Source: Chitinophagia bacterium
GTDB lineage: Bacteria > Bacteroidota > Bacteroidia > Chitinophagales > Chitinophagaceae
Direction: 5' to 3'
Assembly: GCA_010027295.1 (NCBI GenBank)
Contig: RGVM01000059.1
Span: 1 to 9,751, forward strand
Length of the DNA: 9,751 nt
Part shown: piece by piece, positions 1 to 6,483 of the stretch
How the letters are laid out: every line of letters starts with the position of its first letter
Numbering within the stretch: the first letter of the stretch is position 1
Program-made: the position numbers and the translations under genes
Notes under the pieces: generated by a model
Databases searched by the model: none
What the model was told of the DNA's origin: nothing
Seen by the model: the letters and a program-made list of their open reading frames with translations, nothing else

Positions 1-851
1 CCGACATTCGGGTCGTGCACGAGACCATGTCGACGGCGGTGGTGGACGGGGATGCCGGACTGGGACTCGTCGTGGCGCCCCGGGCCATGCGCATCGCCAT
101 CGAGAAGGCCAAGTCTGCCGGGACGGGCTGGGTGGCGGTGCGCAACAGTAACCATTTCGGTATCGCCGCACACCATGCCATGCAGGCGCTCGGCCATGGC
201 ATGGTCGGCATGGCCATGACCAACGCCAGCGCCCTGGTGGCACCGACCTTCGCCAAGGAAAGGCTGCTGGGTACCAACCCTATCTGCGTGGCCGTGCCGG
301 CCGGCGAGGAGCCTCCATTCGTGGCTGACATGGCCACTACGACGGCCGCCAACGGGAAACTCGAGATCCTGTCGCGCAAACGCATGGCAACCCCAGAAGG
401 CTGGATCCAGGATGCGGAGGGGCGTACCACGACCGACCCGGATGCCCTCAAATCAGGCGGCGCCCTTCTCCCGCTGGGAGGTGACCGGGAGCATGGCAGC
501 CACAAGGGATATGCACTCGGAGCCATCGTGGACATCTGGTCGGGCGTCCTGGGTGGCGCCAATTTCGGGCCCTGGGTACCCCCCTTCCCCGCCTACGTGC
601 CCATGCCGGAGGGGCAGCCGGGACTGGGCCTCGGCCATTTCCTCGGCGCCATGCGCGTCGATGCCTTTCGGCCGGAGGAAGGGTTCCGGGCCGACATGGA
701 CCGCTGGATCCGCCGCTTCCGGTCCGCCAGGACGGTCGAGGGACAGGAGAAGGTCATCATCCCCGTCCGTCGGAAGGAAGGGATACCCCTGCCGCCATCC
801 GTCTGGGAGGATCTGCAACGCACGGGTTCCGCCTTCGGTATTCCTTTGTGA
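1..851 (+). CDS. Ldh2 (malate/L-lactate dehydrogenase) family oxidoreductase, 5' truncated
   Basis: This is the C-terminal part (about 283 codons; first whole codon at base 3) of an NAD(P)H-dependent 2-hydroxyacid/2-ketoacid oxidoreductase of the Ldh2/YlbC/AllD family, presumably cytoplasmic. Full-length members have about 330-360 residues, so some 60-75 N-terminal residues lie left of the window. The reading frame is open from base 3 (D-I-R-V-V-H-E-T), so the GTG at 15 is internal, not the start. Family hallmarks are N-S-N-H-F-G at bases 144-161 (the His belongs to the active site in this family), L-G-T-N-P near 267-281, A-G-E-E-P-P-F followed by D-M-A-T, and G-S-H-K-G-Y-A-L near 495-518. 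The C-terminal block F-G-P-W-V-P-P-F is what I recall from Bacteroidota members. Substrate cannot be told from sequence: malate, lactate, ureidoglycolate and 2,3-diketogulonate enzymes share these motifs. A role in uronate or sugar-acid catabolism would fit the glycan genes downstream but is inference. The gene stands alone in its orientation here. Confidence 0.93.
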   Translation, partial: DIRVVHETMSTAVVDGDAGLGLVVAPRAMRIAIEKAKSAGTGWVAVRNSNHFGIAAHHAMQALGHGMVGMAMTNASALVAPTFAKERLLGTNPICVAVPAGEEPPFVADMATTTAANGKLEILSRKRMATPEGWIQDAEGRTTTDPDALKSGGALLPLGGDREHGSHKGYALGAIVDIWSGVLGGANFGPWVPPFPAYVPMPEGQPGLGLGHFLGAMRVDAFRPEEGFRADMDRWIRRFRSARTVEGQEKVIIPVRRKEGIPLPPSVWEDLQRTGSAFGIPL

Positions 852-861
852 GACGAAACGC

Positions 862-908
862 TCGGCCATCTTTGAATGATCGGCCGAACCATCGGGTCTT
901 TTATTTTT
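862..908 (+). terminator. possible intrinsic terminator after the Ldh2 gene
   Basis: Eleven bases past the stop codon, TCGGCC (862-867) and GGCCGA (882-887) form a 6-bp stem with a 14-nt loop. An overlapping alternative stem CCGA/TCGG (884-887/892-895, loop ACCA) is followed at once by the T-rich tract 897-908. Position and T-tract suit a terminator, but both stems are short and the stronger one lies 9 bases away from the tract. Confidence 0.35.
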
Positions 909-1067
909 CACAGTTCGTCAGGCATTTTTCCGAAGGACAGGTCTGCAGACTCGATGTCTGTCCATCTGTATGGACTCTGTCGTCATGACCTTGTGAGGTG
1001 GATCCCCCCAACTGAGTACTGGGAAAAAACTAAGAAGCGGTCTCCTGAAAGTTGCGAGCACTCCCCC

Positions 1068-1136
1068 GGTTCTCAGAAGCCCCGGCTATCCTGAGAACCT
1101 GGTGGAGATTTGAGAACTGTACCCGGTTTTGAGAAT
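1068..1136. repeat. TGAGAAY ladder with 19-bp period, plus a 9-bp inverted repeat
   Basis: TGAGAAC (1092-1098), TGAGAAC (1111-1117) and TGAGAAT (1130-1136) start exactly 19 bp apart. A degenerate copy, TCAGAAG (1073-1079), fits one period earlier. GGTTCTCAG (1068-1076) is the exact reverse complement of CTGAGAACC (1091-1099), giving a 14-nt-loop hairpin. Weaker look-alikes sit at 1013 (TGAGTAC) and 1031 (TAAGAAG), not strictly in phase. Only the heptamer is conserved; the remaining 12 bp of each unit differ. Such phased repeats can be regulator-binding sites or the multi-repeat end of an insertion sequence (IS21-family ends carry several short repeats), but no transposase gene or second end is visible. 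Confidence 0.6.
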
Positions 1137-1347
1137 CTTTCGGAGTCGGCTGCCTGATACGATGGGTAGCGTCAAATAAGGATACCCGCCCATTTGGGGT
1201 CCTTCCCATAGCGGGAGACGGATGGACGAAAGGCTGATAGGGGGGAGGGATAAATGGTCTCCACCGTGGGCGGTCGTTGGCGCTTCCCGGGGTGTGGTTT
1301 CCCCAAGATGGATTGGCTTTCGTTTCACCATCGCGGCATCTTGAGAT

Positions 1348-2886
1348 TCATTCCGAGAGGGTGTTGAATTGGAAGGAAAATAGGTCGGCATCCTTGAGAA
1401 GGAACCGCAGACGCACAGGCTTTTCCTTCCATGCATCCAGTGCGTCGCCTGCCGCCCAGCGAACCGTCCTTGCCAGCTCGTTGCCGACCATCTCGATGCA
1501 ATCGGATGCGGAGAAGCCGGGTATGGGCCTTCCTTGCAGATCGGCGAGCTCCACTCGCAACGAACCTGCCGCGGATGTGGAATAGTTGACCTGTAGCCTG
1601 TTCCCGGAAAACGTGATGGGCTTTGTCAACACGTACCCTCCCTCATGGCCGGCCTGTACAGAGGCCAGGCCGTCGGTCCGGAAGGTGTATCGCCTGAGGT
1701 GCACGTCTTCCTGGGCATAGCGCTGCACCACGTACATGGACATCTCGTCAGGACCCGTGGATACCAGGTTCAGCGCGGGGAAGTTGGAACGGGATACCCA
1801 GTTTTCATATCCAATGCCCGGTCGGACCAGCGATGACAGGAAGGTGCGTTCCATCTTCGTGCCGCCCCTTGAGCTGAGCAGCACCACGTCGGACGCCTCA
1901 CGCCGCGTCTCATCCCGGTACTTGGGGTCGAGCGAGAGCGCCTCTGCCTGCGAGGCGGTCAGCACTTCCCTGCCCGTCACCAGCCGGGCCGCCGTGCCTA
2001 GGTAGATGTGCGGGGCCCTGGGGTAGGGTGCCGTCTGGTTGATGTAGAGGTGTTCCATGGGTGTGTTCCCGAAATCGATCCGTCCCTCGCCCTGCCAATG
2101 AAGGAAATCGGGCGAGCGGGCCCGGCTCACAGTACGAAAGCCTTTGAAACCTCCTTCCGTCCATGTCCGGAAATAGCAGAGGTAGGCCTGTTCGGCTTCC
2201 GACCAGAACGATACGTTCTGCGAGTCGAACACGCCGTCGCGGAAGACGGGCGTGTCAGCCATGCGCTTCCAGTGTAAACCGTCTGCCGACGCGAAGGCGT
2301 AGAGTCCGCCCTTGATGCCGCCGAGGGCCTTGTAGCGCTGACTTGGATCGACGCCGGGCCTTGAGTCGATGAAGGGACTGAAGTTGTGGACGGCGAAGTC
2401 GCCCCGGGCATTGGTCAGAATGACGTTGTTATGCTTCGACCCTTGGACCTCGAAAAGTCCAAGGTCGGGCTTCCGCCATCGGACGCCATCGTCCGACTCG
2501 GCATAGGCGGTGACTTGGAAACCCCTGTCGGTCGCGCTGCCGAGTCCCGCGCGGTAGTAGAGCTGGTAGCCCTTGTCTGATTGCAGCACGGTCACGTAGG
2601 TGCAGTGTTTTTCCTCCCAGGCGGGCTGGTTGAAGCGGAGCACCGGTCCCTTGTCCACGGGCGGATGCAGGATGAGGCGGCCACCCTCCATGCTGTCGAT
2701 CAGGTATAGGTCCACAAAGAGTTCCCTACGTGTTCTCAGCGCGACGGCGGCCTTGGTGTCGGATTCCCGGTTGAGGCTCGCATCCGACCGATGCGGTTGC
2801 CCCTGTGCGAAGGACGCCCATAGGATCAGGATGGGCATGCTTTTGATGATGACATGCAGGGTGTTGAACGGGAGTCTGTTGCCCAT
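1348..2886 (-). CDS. secreted GH32/GH43-like beta-propeller protein, uncharacterised
   Basis: A 512-residue protein that looks like a hypothetical family common in Planctomycetota and Bacteroidota, usually annotated as glycosyl-hydrolase-like (recognition from memory, no search). The N-terminus (residues 1-29: basic at R4 and K15, then hydrophobic M17-A27) suggests a signal peptide, so export to periplasm or surface. Residues about 55-420 hold repeated blade motifs of the S-x-D-G-x-x-W type: S131-W137 (SDDGVRW), S200-W206 (SADGLHW) and S258-W264 (SPDFLHW). F220-D-S-Q-N224 and E278-H-L-Y-I-N-Q are further landmarks. The C-terminus (about 425-508; STSAAGSLRVE, then GRPIPGF) looks like a beta-sandwich. 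The fold suggests a glycan-processing enzyme, but substrate and catalytic residues are unknown. M17 is an alternative start but would lose the basic n-region, so M1 is preferred; there is no Shine-Dalgarno. It is monocistronic and divergent from aspartate kinase, with an operator-like motif cluster directly upstream. Confidence 0.88.
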   Translation of the reverse strand: MGNRLPFNTLHVIIKSMPILILWASFAQGQPHRSDASLNRESDTKAAVALRTRRELFVDLYLIDSMEGGRLILHPPVDKGPVLRFNQPAWEEKHCTYVTVLQSDKGYQLYYRAGLGSATDRGFQVTAYAESDDGVRWRKPDLGLFEVQGSKHNNVILTNARGDFAVHNFSPFIDSRPGVDPSQRYKALGGIKGGLYAFASADGLHWKRMADTPVFRDGVFDSQNVSFWSEAEQAYLCYFRTWTEGGFKGFRTVSRARSPDFLHWQGEGRIDFGNTPMEHLYINQTAPYPRAPHIYLGTAARLVTGREVLTASQAEALSLDPKYRDETRREASDVVLLSSRGGTKMERTFLSSLVRPGIGYENWVSRSNFPALNLVSTGPDEMSMYVVQRYAQEDVHLRRYTFRTDGLASVQAGHEGGYVLTKPITFSGNRLQVNYSTSAAGSLRVELADLQGRPIPGFSASDCIEMVGNELARTVRWAAGDALDAWKEKPVRLRFLLKDADLFSFQFNTLSE

Positions 2887-3215
2887 ATGCGTCAGGTATG
2901 ATTCCGGTATCGAATCATTAGTAGGAGAACCTCTTATGATTCATTAAGAAATACAGCAGGGATTCCCCATATTGGAGTTCTCCGCCGAAGGCGGGCTGAA
3001 CCTCTCTATTGAGTACAAGCCCGGCCAATAACAAGTTACTCATTCCCATCATAGTCATCTTCGCATGTCTTGCCATCGTGCGCAGTGGTTGACTGTCCGA
3101 GGCAGGAAAATTCGCCGGGTGTCAGTACTTTCGCCGCGCCCGAGGGATGAGGGCCGGAAGTTTATCCTGCAGCCGGCCCGGACAGTCCCTCGACTGAACC
3201 GCAACCAACCGCAGC
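2887..3215. other. 329-bp divergent intergenic region
   Basis: This separates the minus-strand propeller gene from plus-strand aspartate kinase and should hold both promoters. Besides the ATGATTC cluster it contains a small hairpin CCGCC-GAA-GGCGG (2982-2994). CGGGCT (2992-2997) and AGCCCG, some 20 nt further on, form a second possible stem. For aspartate kinase the only near-match to a Bacteroidota -7 element is TACTTTCG at 3126-3133 (7 of 8), with no matching upstream -33 element. An open frame from 3065 overlaps the start of aspartate kinase in another frame and is not considered a gene. Confidence 0.5.
2898..2942. promoter_or_regulatory. operator-like cluster: three alternating ATGATTC copies
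   Basis: ATGATTC (2898-2904), its reverse complement GAATCAT (2912-2918) and ATGATTC again (2936-2942) lie 12-56 bp upstream of the propeller gene's start. The first pair makes a 21-bp inverted repeat with perfect 7-bp arms and a 7-bp spacer. The second pair is inverted with a 17-bp spacer. The layout is typical of a dimeric regulator binding near a promoter or in the 5' leader. No regulator gene is in the window, and no TAnnTTTG element was found on the minus strand here. Confidence 0.45.
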
Positions 3216-4538
3216 ATGAAAGTCATGAAGTTCGGGGGCACTTCCGTCGGAAGGCCCGAGAGGATGCACCAGGTGGCCGACCTCGTCACCCGGGACGCAG
3301 AGCCGAAGATCGTCGTCCTTAGCGCGCTAAGCGGCACCACCAACACCCTCGTCTCCATCGGGGAGTCGATGGCCAAGGGTGACCGGGACACCGCCCGCGA
3401 GGTGATCGAACGGCTGGAGGCGCATTACCACGAGTTCATCACGATCTTGCTCTCGCAGGATGCCTCCCGTGCCAAGGCGGGCGCCATCATACGTGAGCAT
3501 TTCGAGTTCCTGCGCATCATCCTGCGCATCTCCTTCAACGACGCCCTCAGCAAGGACATCCTCGCACAGGGCGAGTTGATGAGCACCAAACTGTTCTCCG
3601 TCTACCTCGAAGAAAAGGGCATTCGACACGAGTTGCTGCCGGCCCTCGAATTCATGTCGATCGACGCCTACGAGGAGCCCCATGTGCCAGAAATCCGTCA
3701 GCGGCTGGAGGCCATCCTGGCGAAGCACCCCGGCGTGGGCCTGTTCGTCACCCAGGGATACATCTGCCGCAACGCCCGTGGCGAGGTCGACAATCTGAAG
3801 CGCGGCGGGAGCGACTACTCCGCCTCGCTGATCGCTGCGGCGGCCGGCGCTTCTATGTGCGAGATATGGACCGACATCGACGGGATGCACAACAACGACC
3901 CGCGCATCGTGGAGCGCACGTTCCCCATCGAGCAGCTCAGCTTCGACGAGGCGGCGGAACTGGCCTACTTCGGCGCCAAGATCCTGCACCCCGCCTCCAT
4001 CTGGCCGGCCCAGCACTACAAGGTGCCGGTGCGCCTGCTCAACACCATGCAGCCCGACGCTCGCGGCACCCTCATCGTGGAAGAGGCCGGCTCGCAGGGC
4101 GTCAAGGCCATCGCCGCCAAGGACGGCATCATCGAGGTGCGCGTCAAGAGCAGCCGCATGCTGCTGGCCTACGGCTTCCTCCGCAAGGTCTTCGAAGTGT
4201 TCGAGAAATACCGCACGCCGATCGACATGATCACCACCTCCGAAGTGGCCGTGTCCCTGACCATCGACCATGCGACCCACCTGGACGCCATCGTCCGCGA
4301 ACTCGAGCCCTTCGGAGACGTCGAGACCACACGCGACCATTCCATCATCGCCATCGTCGGCAACCAGATCGCGCAGACGCAGGACATCCTCGCCCGCGTC
4401 TTCTCCTCCCTTTCCGGCGTCCCCGTGCGGATGGTGAGCTATGGCGGCAGCGATCATAACATCTCCATCCTCGTGCCGGGTGGCGACAAGAAGAAGACGC
4501 TGCAGTTGCTGAACAAGGGACTCTTCGGTCTCGACTGA
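3216..4538 (+). CDS. lysC: aspartate kinase, monofunctional, lysine-sensitive type
   Basis: Phosphorylates L-aspartate with ATP to give 4-aspartyl phosphate, the first step toward lysine (diaminopimelate), threonine and methionine; cytoplasmic. At 440 residues it is of monofunctional length, with no homoserine dehydrogenase domain. The kinase domain (about 1-290) starts with K5-F-G-G-T-S10, then L-S-A-L-S-G-T-T-N-T-L. R196-G-G-S-D-Y and W218-T-D-I-D-G-M mark the substrate and nucleotide sites. F-D-E-A-A-E-L-A-Y-F-G-A-K-I-L-H-P follows. Two ACT domains fill about 300-440; M338-I-T-T-S-E343 is the motif associated with lysine feedback in type III enzymes. The ATG at 3216 places K-F-G-G-T-S at the expected distance; no Shine-Dalgarno is seen. 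Apparently monocistronic, with its stop 11 bp from the stop of the convergent transporter gene. All key motifs are intact. The sequence closely resembles Chitinophagales enzymes as remembered. Confidence 0.97.
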   Translation: MKVMKFGGTSVGRPERMHQVADLVTRDAEPKIVVLSALSGTTNTLVSIGESMAKGDRDTAREVIERLEAHYHEFITILLSQDASRAKAGAIIREHFEFLRIILRISFNDALSKDILAQGELMSTKLFSVYLEEKGIRHELLPALEFMSIDAYEEPHVPEIRQRLEAILAKHPGVGLFVTQGYICRNARGEVDNLKRGGSDYSASLIAAAAGASMCEIWTDIDGMHNNDPRIVERTFPIEQLSFDEAAELAYFGAKILHPASIWPAQHYKVPVRLLNTMQPDARGTLIVEEAGSQGVKAIAAKDGIIEVRVKSSRMLLAYGFLRKVFEVFEKYRTPIDMITTSEVAVSLTIDHATHLDAIVRELEPFGDVETTRDHSIIAIVGNQIAQTQDILARVFSSLSGVPVRMVSYGGSDHNISILVPGGDKKKTLQLLNKGLFGLD

Positions 4539-4549
4539 CGGGAGATTCC

Positions 4550-6205
4550 TCAGGCATTGCCCGGCCCTTCGGGCAGCAGGAAATCGCCCAGGGCCTGCAC
4601 CATCGCCCGATGGGCGGAGAAGATCTCGCGGTTCATGTTCTGCAGGGTCGAGACGTCCTTCTCGGGGAGGCGGTCCGGCCCCGTGACCCGGTAGATTCCT
4701 TCGAGCATGCGCTGGTACTGCGCCCGGTTGTCCTGTTGCAGGGCCTCCAACCTTTCCTGCGTGTCGGTCGTATCCACTCCCTGGAGGAGTTCCGCGATGC
4801 GTGCGAGGCTGTCGCGTACGGCTGTGCTGAAATGGTCGAACTGACTGAATTTGAGGTCGTTGCCCGATTGCAGCAGCTCCTCCCTGTCGGCATGTATGTC
4901 CTTGAACCCCTTGGCGGCGTGCATGGCCTCCTGTACCGCCTGCATCCATCGGCCGGCACGGGCCAGGTCGGCCGGGTTTCCGAGCCGCTCCTGCAGTCGC
5001 ACATAATACTCCATCATCTCTCCCTGCGCCCTTTTGAGTTCGGTGTAGCGGTCGTGCAGCCGATCCCTGCCGGAGAGCTTGGCCTCCTCCTTGCCGGTGA
5101 GCAGACCGGACAGGTCGAGCGATTTTCCATCGATGCGGAACGCCTCGGCATTGTGGGCCAGGACGCGTTTGAGGAAGAAGAAGACCTCGAGCCGGAAGAT
5201 CTCCAGGGCGAGGCCGGGCAGGGAGGGGACGCGCTCATCGAGGTAGAGGCTGGCGCGTCGGTCGGTATCGCTGAAGCTCCTTTCCAGTCTGCGCGAGAGA
5301 AGCCCGAGGAAGGGCAGGAAGAGCAGGGCCGAGGCCAGGTTGATCAGGAACTGGAAGGCCACCAGGGCCTGGAGGGGGTCCTTCATGCCCATGGCGTCGT
5401 GGACGACCCCTATGAGCGGGTACATCCAGATGTAGGCGATGAGGGTGGTGGCGCCGTTGAGGATGATGTTGGCGATGGCCACGCGGCGTTTCTCCTTGCC
5501 GTGGCCGGCCGATGCCAGCACCAGTTTCAGGGCGGTGCCCAGTTCGGAGCCGATGACGACGGCCACGGCCGTCTCAAAGGGGATGGCGCCGGCGTGTAGG
5601 GCGCTGAGTGCAATGGCCATGGTCGCATTGCTGCTCTGTATCAGGAAGGTGATCCCGAAGCCGATCACCACATAGGCGGCTGAGGGAAAGCCATCGGCCA
5701 TGCGGAGGTCGAAGGCATTCACGGAGGCGCCCATGCCCTGTTTCATGAAGCCCAGGGCGATGAAGAGGAAGGTGAGGCCCAGGAGGAAGCGGCTGAGGTC
5801 GGCCTTCACGCTGCGTTCCTCGAAAAGGAACACGCCGATGCCGGAGATGCCTAGGAGTGGGAGCCAGAGGGCTTCGATGTCGTATCCGAACCCCAGTGTG
5901 GCGATGACCCCGTTCGCCAGGGTAGTGCCTACATTGGCGCCCAGGATGACGGCGAGGGCGTTCCGCAGGCGGATGAGTCCGCTGCCCGTGAACGAGAGCG
6001 TGAGTAGGGAGACGATCGAGCTGCTCTGCAGGACGGCGGTCGTGACCAGTCCGGTAAGGAACGCCCGGAGGTCGTTGGAGGTGTTGCGCCGCAGCAGCAG
6101 TTTGAATCTCCGTCCCGCCAGTCGGCCGAGAGACGCCTCCATCAGCCAGATACCGGCCATGAAGAGACCGATGCCGCCGAATGCCATCCAGATGCCGCCT
6201 GCCAT
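4550..6205 (-). CDS. Na/Pi-cotransporter family membrane protein with PhoU-like C-terminus
   Basis: A 551-residue inner-membrane protein of the sodium-dependent phosphate cotransporter (NptA/PF02690) family, expected to move phosphate with Na+. Two inverted transporter repeats are visible: Q60-S-S-S63 with G89-A-N-V-G-T-T95 in the first, Q190-S-S-N193 with a downstream G-S-E-L-G-T-A in the second. These QSS motifs are the family signature. Hydrophobic segments fill residues 1 to about 320. The last ~190 residues are hydrophilic and predicted helical, as in PhoU-like tails. The frame is open to an ATG at 6289 (579 aa), but the extra 28 residues (MHGPSPPG...) are Pro/Gly-rich and unlike the family. 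A perfect TAnnTTTG promoter element lies between the two ATGs, so the ATG at 6205 is preferred. Uptake versus export, and the exact ion, are not decided by sequence. It stands alone, divergent from the sulfatase. Confidence 0.92.
   Translation of the reverse strand: MAGGIWMAFGGIGLFMAGIWLMEASLGRLAGRRFKLLLRRNTSNDLRAFLTGLVTTAVLQSSSIVSLLTLSFTGSGLIRLRNALAVILGANVGTTLANGVIATLGFGYDIEALWLPLLGISGIGVFLFEERSVKADLSRFLLGLTFLFIALGFMKQGMGASVNAFDLRMADGFPSAAYVVIGFGITFLIQSSNATMAIALSALHAGAIPFETAVAVVIGSELGTALKLVLASAGHGKEKRRVAIANIILNGATTLIAYIWMYPLIGVVHDAMGMKDPLQALVAFQFLINLASALLFLPFLGLLSRRLERSFSDTDRRASLYLDERVPSLPGLALEIFRLEVFFFLKRVLAHNAEAFRIDGKSLDLSGLLTGKEEAKLSGRDRLHDRYTELKRAQGEMMEYYVRLQERLGNPADLARAGRWMQAVQEAMHAAKGFKDIHADREELLQSGNDLKFSQFDHFSTAVRDSLARIAELLQGVDTTDTQERLEALQQDNRAQYQRMLEGIYRVTGPDRLPEKDVSTLQNMNREIFSAHRAMVQALGDFLLPEGPGNA
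4558..4575. terminator. hairpin at the convergent gene ends, possible shared terminator
   Basis: TGCCCG (4558-4563) and CGGGCA (4570-4575) form a perfect 6-bp stem with a 6-nt loop. It lies 20 bases past the aspartate kinase stop and inside the last codons of the convergent transporter gene. There is no T-tract on either strand, so it may only serve as a transcript 3'-end stem. With 11 bp between the stops, the two transcripts must overlap or end inside each other. Confidence 0.3.
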
Positions 6206-6253
6206 GATGTTCTTTGTATCTGTTCCCTGAATCCGCCCGTCGGGAGGCCACTC

Positions 6254-6261
6254 CAAAACTA
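6254..6261 (-). promoter_or_regulatory. Bacteroidota -7 promoter element (TAGTTTTG) for the Na/Pi gene
   Basis: On the minus strand these bases read TAGTTTTG, a perfect match to the Bacteroidota -7 consensus TAnnTTTG. Transcription would start near 6247, giving a leader of about 41 nt to the ATG at 6205. I see no clear TTTG-type -33 element upstream, where the sequence is GC-rich. The location, between the two candidate start codons, supports the downstream one. Confidence 0.5.
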
Positions 6262-6316
6262 ACGCTCCCGGCGGAGAGGGCCCGTGCATTCTTCGCGCCT
6301 AGACTACTTGCCTATC

Positions 6317-6431
6317 CACTGCAGATGGAAGGGTCTACCCTGCAAAGTTGGGTTCACCCTCCAAGGGTACCCCCACCCTCCAAGGGTGTACCGCCCGCCA
6401 ACGGCGGATACCCACCTGCCGTAGGCTGATC
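6317..6431. repeat. ladder of six degenerate 19-20-bp palindromic units
   Basis: Units begin at 6317, 6336, 6355, 6374, 6394 and 6413 (steps 19, 19, 19, 20, 19). The two central units share CACCCTCCAAGGGT exactly (6355-6368 and 6374-6387). Each contains a micro-hairpin of 5-bp arms and 3-nt loop: ACCCT-CCA-AGGGT centred at 6362 and 6381, and CCGCC-AAC-GGCGG centred at 6401. Outer units are degenerate but keep a C/T-A-C-C start and a G-rich right half; the last has only CCT/AGG arms centred at 6420. Neighbouring units can also pair across the junctions, for example GGGTGTACCGCC (6384-6395) with GGCGGATACCC (6403-6413). No coding potential. It could be an extragenic palindromic repeat family, a leader RNA structure or a protein-binding array. 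Confidence 0.65.
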
Positions 6432-6483
6432 TGCAACATCCGACCTGCAAGCCAGCGGCATTCTTTTACATCCCTTAGCCATT

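Larger units (their letters stand above)
852..1347. other. 496-bp non-coding stretch between the Ldh2 gene and the propeller gene
   Basis: I see no convincing gene here. Open frames at 876-1094 (+) and 1086-1436 (-) lack family resemblance, and the second runs antisense-frame into the propeller gene. The stretch holds the possible terminator at 862-908 and a nested palindrome at 935-963: GGACAG and CTGTCC enclose the perfect 10-bp palindrome GTCTGCAGAC at 941-950. It also holds the TGAGAAY ladder at 1073-1136 and a GC-rich palindromic patch at 1180-1215 (CCCATTTGGG at 1189-1198 within CCCGC...GCGGG arms). The patch could form a hairpin in the 3' tail of the minus-strand transcript. No T-tract follows the propeller gene's stop, so its terminator is unclear. 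Confidence 0.6.

Noticed and set aside
876..1094. A 72-codon plus-strand frame after the Ldh2 gene
   Set aside because: It begins inside the terminator-like hairpin, ends in the TGAGAAY ladder region, and has no recognisable product or clear start signal.
1086..1436. A 116-codon minus-strand frame covering much of the 852-1347 gap
   Set aside because: It overlaps the end of the propeller gene in another frame, has mixed composition without domain or signal, and spans palindromic DNA.
3088..3133. A sigma-70-like -35 TTGACT upstream of aspartate kinase
   Set aside because: No plausible -10 lies at the right spacing, and the Bacteroidota consensus differs; the TTGACT match alone is not evidence.
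3065..3322. An 85-codon plus-strand frame before and overlapping the aspartate kinase start
   Set aside because: It overlaps 107 bp of aspartate kinase in a different frame, the product is Arg/His-rich, and there is no family resemblance.
3327..4949. A 540-codon open frame on the minus strand, antisense to aspartate kinase and overlapping the transporter
   Set aside because: It is a shadow of two clearly real genes. GC-rich third positions keep antisense frames open, the product is low-complexity (rich in G, D, H, R), and it matches no family I recognise.
4610..5599. A 329-codon plus-strand open frame antisense to the Na/Pi transporter
   Set aside because: It lies wholly within a strongly supported gene, and the product is Glu/Gly/Val-rich with no domain.
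6317..6431. CRISPR array
   Set aside because: The period is only 19-20 bp with degenerate units and no constant repeat alternating with unique spacers; no cas gene is present.
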